Positions 58,544 through 64,000 of a DNA stretch of 64,000 bases are shown piece after piece. The first letter of the stretch is position 1. Every line of letters starts with the position of its first letter. The notes beneath the pieces are model-generated. The model worked only from the letters and a program-made list of their open reading frames with translations, made no database searches and was not told where the DNA came from. Both the position numbers and the translations under genes were made by a program. The DNA comes from Agapanthus africanus. Lineage: Eukaryota; Streptophyta; Magnoliopsida; Asparagales; Amaryllidaceae. The stretch spans positions 134,683,988 through 134,747,987 of the forward strand of contig JASDDO010000001.1 of assembly GCA_030015575.1 (NCBI GenBank), written 5' to 3'.

Positions 58544-59267
58544 GTGAAAGTGGTTTTGTCCTGATCTTTCTAAGCGATGGGAATCTGGTTGTAGCCTGAG
58601 TAACCGTCCAGAAAATAATAATACTCATGTCCAGCTAATCGTTCGATCATTTAGTCAATGAAAGGCAGCGGAAAGTGATCTTTCCGCGTTGCGGCATTGA
58701 GTTTCCGATAATCAATGCATACTCGCCACCCGGTTTAGGGGCGAGTAGGGATCAACTCATTTGCCTCATTTGTAATGACCGTAATGCCCGACTTTTTAAG
58801 GACAACATGTATAGGACTGACCCATTGGCTGTCTGAAATAGGGTAAATGAAACCACTATCCAGGCATTTGACGATCTCCATTTTCACAGCCTCTTTCATG
58901 ACTGGATTTAATCGCCTCTATGGATCCCTAGATGGTTTGGTATCATCCATCATGTGAATATGATGTTCAACGATTAGGGGACCAATCCCATTGATGTCTG
59001 CCATCGTCCAGCCGAAAGCTTGCCGATTAGATTGTAAGACCGCGAGAAGGGCTTTCTCTTGCTCTAGAGCTAGAGAAGCAGAAATGATCACCGGATGAGT
59101 TTCATTCTCTCTTAAGTAAGCATACTTAAGGTGAGACGGCAGTGGCTTGAGTTCGAGCGTCGGAGGAGAAACAATTGAAGGCAAGATCGGTGCACGCGTC
59201 TCGAACTCAAAGGATTCCAAGAGGGGTTCAAAACAAGTGTATGCAACGGAGTCGGATGGTTTAACCA
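58544..59267 (-). pseudogene. At-3 RT N-terminal part and PR-RT linker (broken)
   Basis: Decayed fingers region: the VVLKKSGITVITNEANEL-type block near 58760-58800, the RVCIDYRKLNAATRKDH-type block near 58680-58730, and a stop where the family has FIDQMIERL. 58918-59267 is open for 116 codons and gives the upstream segment SPPTLELKPLPSHLKYAYL and FGWTMADINGIGPLIVEHHIHM. The element stops at 59267 against the X4 terminus. Confidence 0.82.
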
Positions 59268-60998
59268 TGTAACATTTCAGAAAATATAAAATATTATTTT
59301 TGGAATTTAATATTAAAATAATATATTTCGCGAAAACTACCCGATTTGCGAGTTTGAAGTTTTCGTAAAATGGTATATATATATACCAATATTTGTGAAA
59401 TAATTGGAGATTAAAATGATTTATTCATTTAAAAATATATTTATCGGATTTGGCATTTTTATAGTTAATTATATGCAATTTGAATAAAAATTGATTAGTG
59501 CACTACTAATCGCGATTAAGCCAAATCCGTGTTTCCACATTTTCCATGGTTGGCGCACTATGACATGTTGTATTTTGTTGCATGTTGTTTCATTAGTATG
59601 TGTTGTTTTATTGATATTTGGCTTTAAAGGAAAAAGAGAATGAATTATTGAGGAGAGAGAGAGAAGACCACATCATGGCATGGGAGCAAGCTATGAGAGA
59701 GAGTGAGAGTGAGAAAGAGAGGGAGGGAGAGGGCTGGCCTCATTTATTTCCCCCATCATTTTCCTTCTACTCCTTCATCTTCAAGCTCCCCCACTTCTAC
59801 CCTCATGACCCATCTCAAAACCTTCATCAAAACCCTATACTCCCTTCATTAAAAATGATCCCCACCTCATCCTCAATACTTTGGACCTTTCAAAGTTGGA
59901 TTTTAAAGATTTTGAGCAACTCAAGAAAATTCTTGAGTTGCCAAATGAGGTATAATTCTAAACCCTAGTTAAGTTATTGTGTGTAGTATACCCTATTGTT
60001 AGTTTAGAGTTAAATCGGTGCTGATTAGTGATGTTTGGAAAATTCAAGAGAGGGTTTGGGTGTTTGTGTGGAATCATGATGTGTAGTGGCTGTTACAAGA
60101 CCTTAGTGTTAGAATTCTGGACAAAACCAGATACTAGACACCAAGATGCTAACTTTAGATTTGCCGATATCGGATTTTTGTGGAATTAGTGATGGTATTT
60201 AGAGATCTGCTGCTACCATGAGACCCTAAAAATTATATAGCAATTACAGTGAGTCGTGCAGGCAACCTTGAAGCTACCCTAGAGCCCCGAGCCCCTAATT
60301 CTTTGGCCTGGCCACAAATAATCCCTTTGTGGCCGCAAATGTCGGCCTTGGTGTGAGCAAATAGGTTCGTGTTTGGTCTGTGGCTCCCTTATCTGATAAT
60401 TAGACCCTCTATATATGCAGAATTGGCTAATTTAATCTGAGATGAAATCTGGGAGTGATTTCCTTTGTTGCTGATTTGGTATTTATGATTTATGAACTTG
60501 GGTTTTGGGATTTGATATTGTATTTGGTCGTTGGGCATTTGTACGTCAACAGACGAGGATTATTTGGTTGGTTTTGCATGCGTAGGCTATGGGTTCTAAC
60601 CTATAGGCGATCCGTGTGCCATATTAGTTTTCCGGACTTGATTTTAATGATATTGCGACTGTGTATGTATTGTAGGTACCTTCGCATGGATTCCGAGACG
60701 ATGAAGCACATTGACTACGGCTGAACAAGGAGTTCTGCAAGTGAGTAGATTTATATCTACGGGGAAAGTCGGATGGATGACGTATAGCACCCCCGCAAGT
60801 TTTGATGGAAACCGATATATAGAATATGGTTAAAGAAACCGTGTTAGAAACTTATGAATATGGTTAAAGAATTAGTAGGAGATAAGATATACCATGACTT
60901 AAAGTTATAGCTTATGGTTTAGGTGACACGATATTTATATAGATAAGTAGTTGCAAAGAGAATCAATAGGAGATTATAGTGGCATGTTATGAGGTTGA
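59268..60998 (+). repeat. X4: truncated LTR of family X, opposite orientation
   Basis: Starts TGTAACATTTCAG, the reverse complement of the X LTR end, and aligns to 51090 back to about 49370. Contains a TATA-like CTCTATATATG (60407-60417) and GGCCGCAAATGTCGGCC (60333-60349). The remainder is cut at 60998 by palLTR-2. The GAGAGAGAGAG-rich segment (59655-59735) corresponds to the polypyrimidine tracts of the other copies. The open frame 59618-59968 is a by-product. Confidence 0.82.
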
Positions 60999-61037
60999 TG
61001 TTCCCTGATTAAAAATCAGGAAAAGATTCAGAAGAGG

Positions 61038-61310
61038 CATCACGTGCTCACACGTGACCAGTGGTCACGTGTTGGCACGTGATAGTCAAGCAGCGGCACA
61101 GAGCATATTTGTTTTCTAATTAAAAGTCAAGAGGAAGCTTCAGAACAGGCATCACGTGCTCACACGTGACCAGTGGTCACGTGTTGGCACATGATGGTTA
61201 AGCAGCGGCCAGAGAACAGAGCGCAGAAGAAGAGAAGCCCATTCCAGGGGTCACATGCCTACACGTGACCAGGGGTCACGTGGCCACACGTGACCAGCTT
61301 TAAGAGCCTT
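61038..61310. repeat. G-box pair cluster upstream of TATA (palLTR-2)
   Basis: Three coupled double pairs (about 61041, 61153 and 61250). Within the first, hexamers start at offsets 0, 10, 25 and 35, and the middle reads GACCAGTGGTC, so pairs and quads are both palindromic. Confidence 0.9.
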
Positions 61311-61631
61311 ATTCTTTAACAGAATTAAATTCTGAGGATAAATCCTTCAAATCTTTCCAAAATAAAGAAGGATTATCTAAAACCGTTGAATTAAAAATCT
61401 AAAGGTGATTAAATATCACCAATTTATGGAAAAATCTTGGACTTGAAAAGATTTCCCCCTAAATCCAACCGAAATAACAAAGAGATATTTTTGGATTTAA
61501 AATCCAATGGTGAATAAAATTCACCTAACAATCTAAAGGCCCAGATTAATGATAAATATAAATCAAATCTCTCAATACACAAATCAAATCTCTCAATGAG
61601 AGATTTACTAAACAGATTGATCATTTTCCTT

Positions 61632-61647
61632 CTCCTATAAATAGGAG
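61632..61647 (+). promoter_or_regulatory. palLTR-2 TATA box inside a palindrome
   Basis: CTCCTATAAATAGGAG, identical to palLTR-1 25007-25022. Confidence 0.7.
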
Positions 61648-62269
61648 CCAAGAAAAGAAGAAAGGGACCTTTTTTTAAGACCTTTGGACCTTTTCTTTTG
61701 ATACACAGAGAGAGGGATATAGAGCCTTTGATTCTCTGCAAAAGGAAAACCTTAGGTAAGAAAAGAAAAGGGAGGCTTCAAAAGAGAATTTAATTCTCAG
61801 AAGAGTTTAACTCTTATATAAAGAAAAGAACTTAGTTCTTTCTCTGGTGGAGGATCTGCAATGTTCTCATCTCCCCATGAATTGAGAATTTAATTCTCAT
61901 TGGGTTGAGATCCTGCCATGCAGATCTAAAACACGGAGGAGGAACTGAGTTTTGAGAATTTAATTCTCACAAAATGATAGGAATTCAATTCCTTTGAGAT
62001 AAAATTAGGGTTTAATCCTATGTTATAGGAATTTAATTCCTTCAAAATGAACAGAACTAGGGTTTAACCCTAATTGAGAACATAATTCTCTCAAAATCAC
62101 AGGAACTTAATTCCCTTAAGAAAAGAAATTAGGGTTTTACCCTATTTAAGAATATAATTCTTCAAAAGAAAACAGGAGTTTAATTCCTCTAAAGTTTGTT
62201 GTTAGGGTTCAACCCTATGAAGAATTTAATTCTTAAAAGATGAATAGATCTTTAAAACATGCAAAGAAC

Positions 62270-62765
62270 CAGAGTCATGTGCTACCACGTGACCCCTGCA
62301 AAGATCCACAGAAAAGAACTTTGAAGCAAACACCTCACGTGTTACCACGTGACTCCTGCGAAGATCTATGAAAGAGAACTTTGAGGTAATGCCTCACGTG
62401 CCCCACGTGATCTCTAAAGCACACAGAGAAAAAGACAAAAGAAACATAAAAGAGCTCTAGGGCGCCCTCACGTGTCAACACGTGACCCCTAATGAACATT
62501 CTAACAGATCAAAGCGTAAACCCCCATCACGTGCCCACACGTGATGGCTTTCAGAATTAAAAGTGTTAAACACTCATCTATAGAACAAAATAAAGAGCTC
62601 TAGGGCACTCTCACGTGCTACCACGTGACCCCTTGGCTGAAACTTTAACAGATAAACGCTTAAATTCCCATCACGTGATAACACATGATACCTCAAAGTA
62701 TTCAAGACTTTTGACTGAATAAAATAAGGGGAATCAGGGCGCTCTCACGTGTCCGCACGTGACCC
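62270..62765. repeat. G-box pair cluster downstream of TATA (palLTR-2)
   Basis: About eight CACGTG pairs at roughly 60-80 base intervals. One (about 62395) has a three-base instead of four-base spacer. Confidence 0.88.
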
Positions 62766-63256
62766 CTCTCTCCTTAGTGTTTAACACTAGTCTGGAGATT
62801 TTTTCCCCAGTGTTTAACACTGATTTACTTAGTGTTTAACACTAATTTGGAAAATCTTATTCCCGGTGTTCAACACTGATTATCTTTTAGTGTTTAACAC
62901 TAACTTGTTAATTTTATTCCCAGTGTTCAACAATGTTGGTTTTTAGTGTTTAACACTAGTTTTAGCCCAATTGGCTAAGTTTCCAGAGGCAAAGCCTCTC
63001 CTTCAATGAACCAACAGAGGGCCAATGTCCCAAACATGATTGGACTTAGCCCAAGCTGGCCATAAGTCCTCAATTCAAACTTAATTGGGCCAATGGGCTC
63101 ATAATGTAATAATTGATCTTAGTTTCCAAATTGGACTACAGATCACTTAATCCACCTTGGTTTAAGGGTACATCTCTTCACTCCTTTGATACTTGGCGTT
63201 GTAATTCCTCAACACCTTCAAAGAGGTGGCGGGTCCCGATGACCACACATTGATAC

Positions 63257-63560
63257 GGACTGTGGGGTCCTTAAACTCATGGACTATGAGGTCCTTAACC
63301 TTGACCGGGATGTCTTAAAACTAACGCCGGACCGTGGGGTCCTTAAACTCATGGACTATGAGGTCCTTAACCTTGACCGAAATGTCTTAAAACTAACAAC
63401 GGACTATGACGTCCTTAACCTTGACCATGATGTCTTAAAACTAACATCGGACTGTGGAGTCCTTAAATCCACAGACTATGACGTCCTTAACCTTGACCGT
63501 AACGTCTTAAAACTAACATTGGACCGCAATGTCCTCAAACTACCTATTGACCATAATGTC
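63257..63560. repeat. 72-bp higher-order array of 24-bp units (palLTR-2)
   Basis: Units begin GGACTGTGGGGTCCTTAAAC. Three related 24-base subunits make a 72-base period (63257, 63329), later units being shortened. Confidence 0.88.
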
Positions 63561-64000
63561 ACTAAACTAAACAACAGGGCTCTCTTAACTGCTCTCTTGT
63601 TGGATCTAAACGATCCCGTTGAGTTGATCTTAGTCTGAAAACTAGACTAACGTATCCTTAACCAACGTTTAAGTCGATCTTAGTCTCAAATGAGGCTAAC
63701 GTATCCTTAAACACAACCCCTAAACCCAAATCTAAGAAAGATATGGATTTAGACTAGTCCACGCCCTACGGGCGACGATATAACTCAGTCTCCGTACACA
63801 ATCCACGGGCAACCAAACACAAAACAAACACACACGACACGAAGTGACCGTCTGGAGAAGGAGAAAGTTGTTACCGCAATGCGGTAGCGTAATTAACTGC
63901 AGGGGCTTGCGCCTGCAGGGAAGAGCGTCCCCACAATCAAAAACCCCTCAAGTGAGGGGGAATCTGACGAAGTCTGCTACATCGGACGCATCCGTTTAAA

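Larger units (their letters stand above)
52774..59267 (-). mobile_element. At-3: Athila-type Ty3/gypsy retrotransposon, 5' part lost
   Basis: Minus strand: 3' LTR (52774-54551), polypurine tract, 3' UTR, integrase, RNase H, RT and the start of the PR-RT linker, then cut at 59267 by an X-family LTR. Gag, protease and 5' LTR are absent. Its 3' UTR is very close to that of At-B, while its pol is closely related to At-1. Confidence 0.9.
60999..64000 (+). mobile_element. palLTR-2: second palindrome-rich LTR, cut by window end
   Basis: Collinear with palLTR-1: TGTTCCCTGAT start, G-box pairs, palindromic TATA (61632-61647), GAATTTAATTC / AGGGTTTAACCCT / AGTGTTTAACACT blocks, GGAC...GTCC array, then the TGCAGGGGCTTGCGCCTGCA and CCCCTCAAGTGAGGGG hairpins. 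The window ends about 130 bases before the expected terminus, so whether it is solo or the 5' LTR of a full element cannot be told. The 119-codon frame at 63279-63638 is made of the 72-base repeat and is not a gene. Confidence 0.85.

Noticed and set aside
63279..63638. 119-codon frame with repeated LNLDRDVLKL-like text
   Set aside because: It is made by the 72-base array, whose period is divisible by three; the frame in palLTR-1 is not kept, and the array lies in an LTR.

Overview
This 64-kb window is plant nuclear DNA made entirely of nested LTR retrotransposons. I see no host gene, tRNA, rRNA or other cellular RNA gene. The evidence for a seed plant is the mixture of Athila-type and Tat-type Ty3/gypsy polyproteins (Tat with a second, archaeal-type RNase H), an Angela-type Ty1/copia LTR, a large coding-free retrotransposon derivative (LARD), AT-rich spacers and 5-bp target duplications. 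Composition and protein style suit a eudicot; I cannot name the species.

Layout, left to right. (1) 1-9563, minus strand: Athila-type element At-1 with degraded gag-PR-RT-RH-INT, a tRNA-Asp primer site (7608-7627) and its 5' LTR; its 3' LTR lies beyond the window. (2) 9564-11469: truncated LTR of family X. (3) 11470-14396, minus: leader, tRNA-Met primer site and 2.3-kb LTR of an Angela-type copia element. (4) 14397-23482 and 51091-52773, plus: Tat-type element Tat-1, split in two near the end of its integrase. (5) 23483-51090, minus: a complete LARD (X) with about 4.3-kb LTRs, a non-coding 2.8-kb interior, a tRNA-Met primer site, a polypurine tract and a perfect CATAC target duplication. Its left LTR carries a solo LTR (palLTR-1, 24115-27299). 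Its right LTR carries a 12.9-kb LTR-interior-LTR-interior-LTR Athila-related tandem (34237-47166) flanked by CGACT. (6) 52774-59267, minus: Athila-type element At-3 with the best-preserved RT-RNase H-integrase reading frame here. (7) 59268-60998, plus: truncated X LTR. (8) 60999-64000, plus: palLTR-2, cut by the window end.

Relative order: Tat-1 is older than X; X is older than palLTR-1 and the Athila tandem, which sit in its LTRs. At-3 is older than X4, which cuts it. The autonomous-type elements (At-1, At-3) share primer site, polypurine tract and 3' UTR motifs with the tandem non-autonomous elements At-A and At-B. The latter replace gag-pol with a different, unrecognised frame of about 615 codons, so a helper/passenger relationship is likely.

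Most unusual parts: the palLTR family, a roughly 3.2-kb LTR built almost wholly from short inverted repeats, including many paired G-boxes (TCACGTGnnnnCACGTGA) at 10-bp phase and a TATA box set inside a palindrome; the At-A/At-B tandem with its conserved unknown protein; an acidic triplicated segment in the Tat-1 PR-RT linker whose copies differ mostly at silent positions; and three stacked unrelated tandem arrays (87, 37 and 30 bp) in the Tat-1 3' UTR. All boundaries, counts and similarities are by eye.
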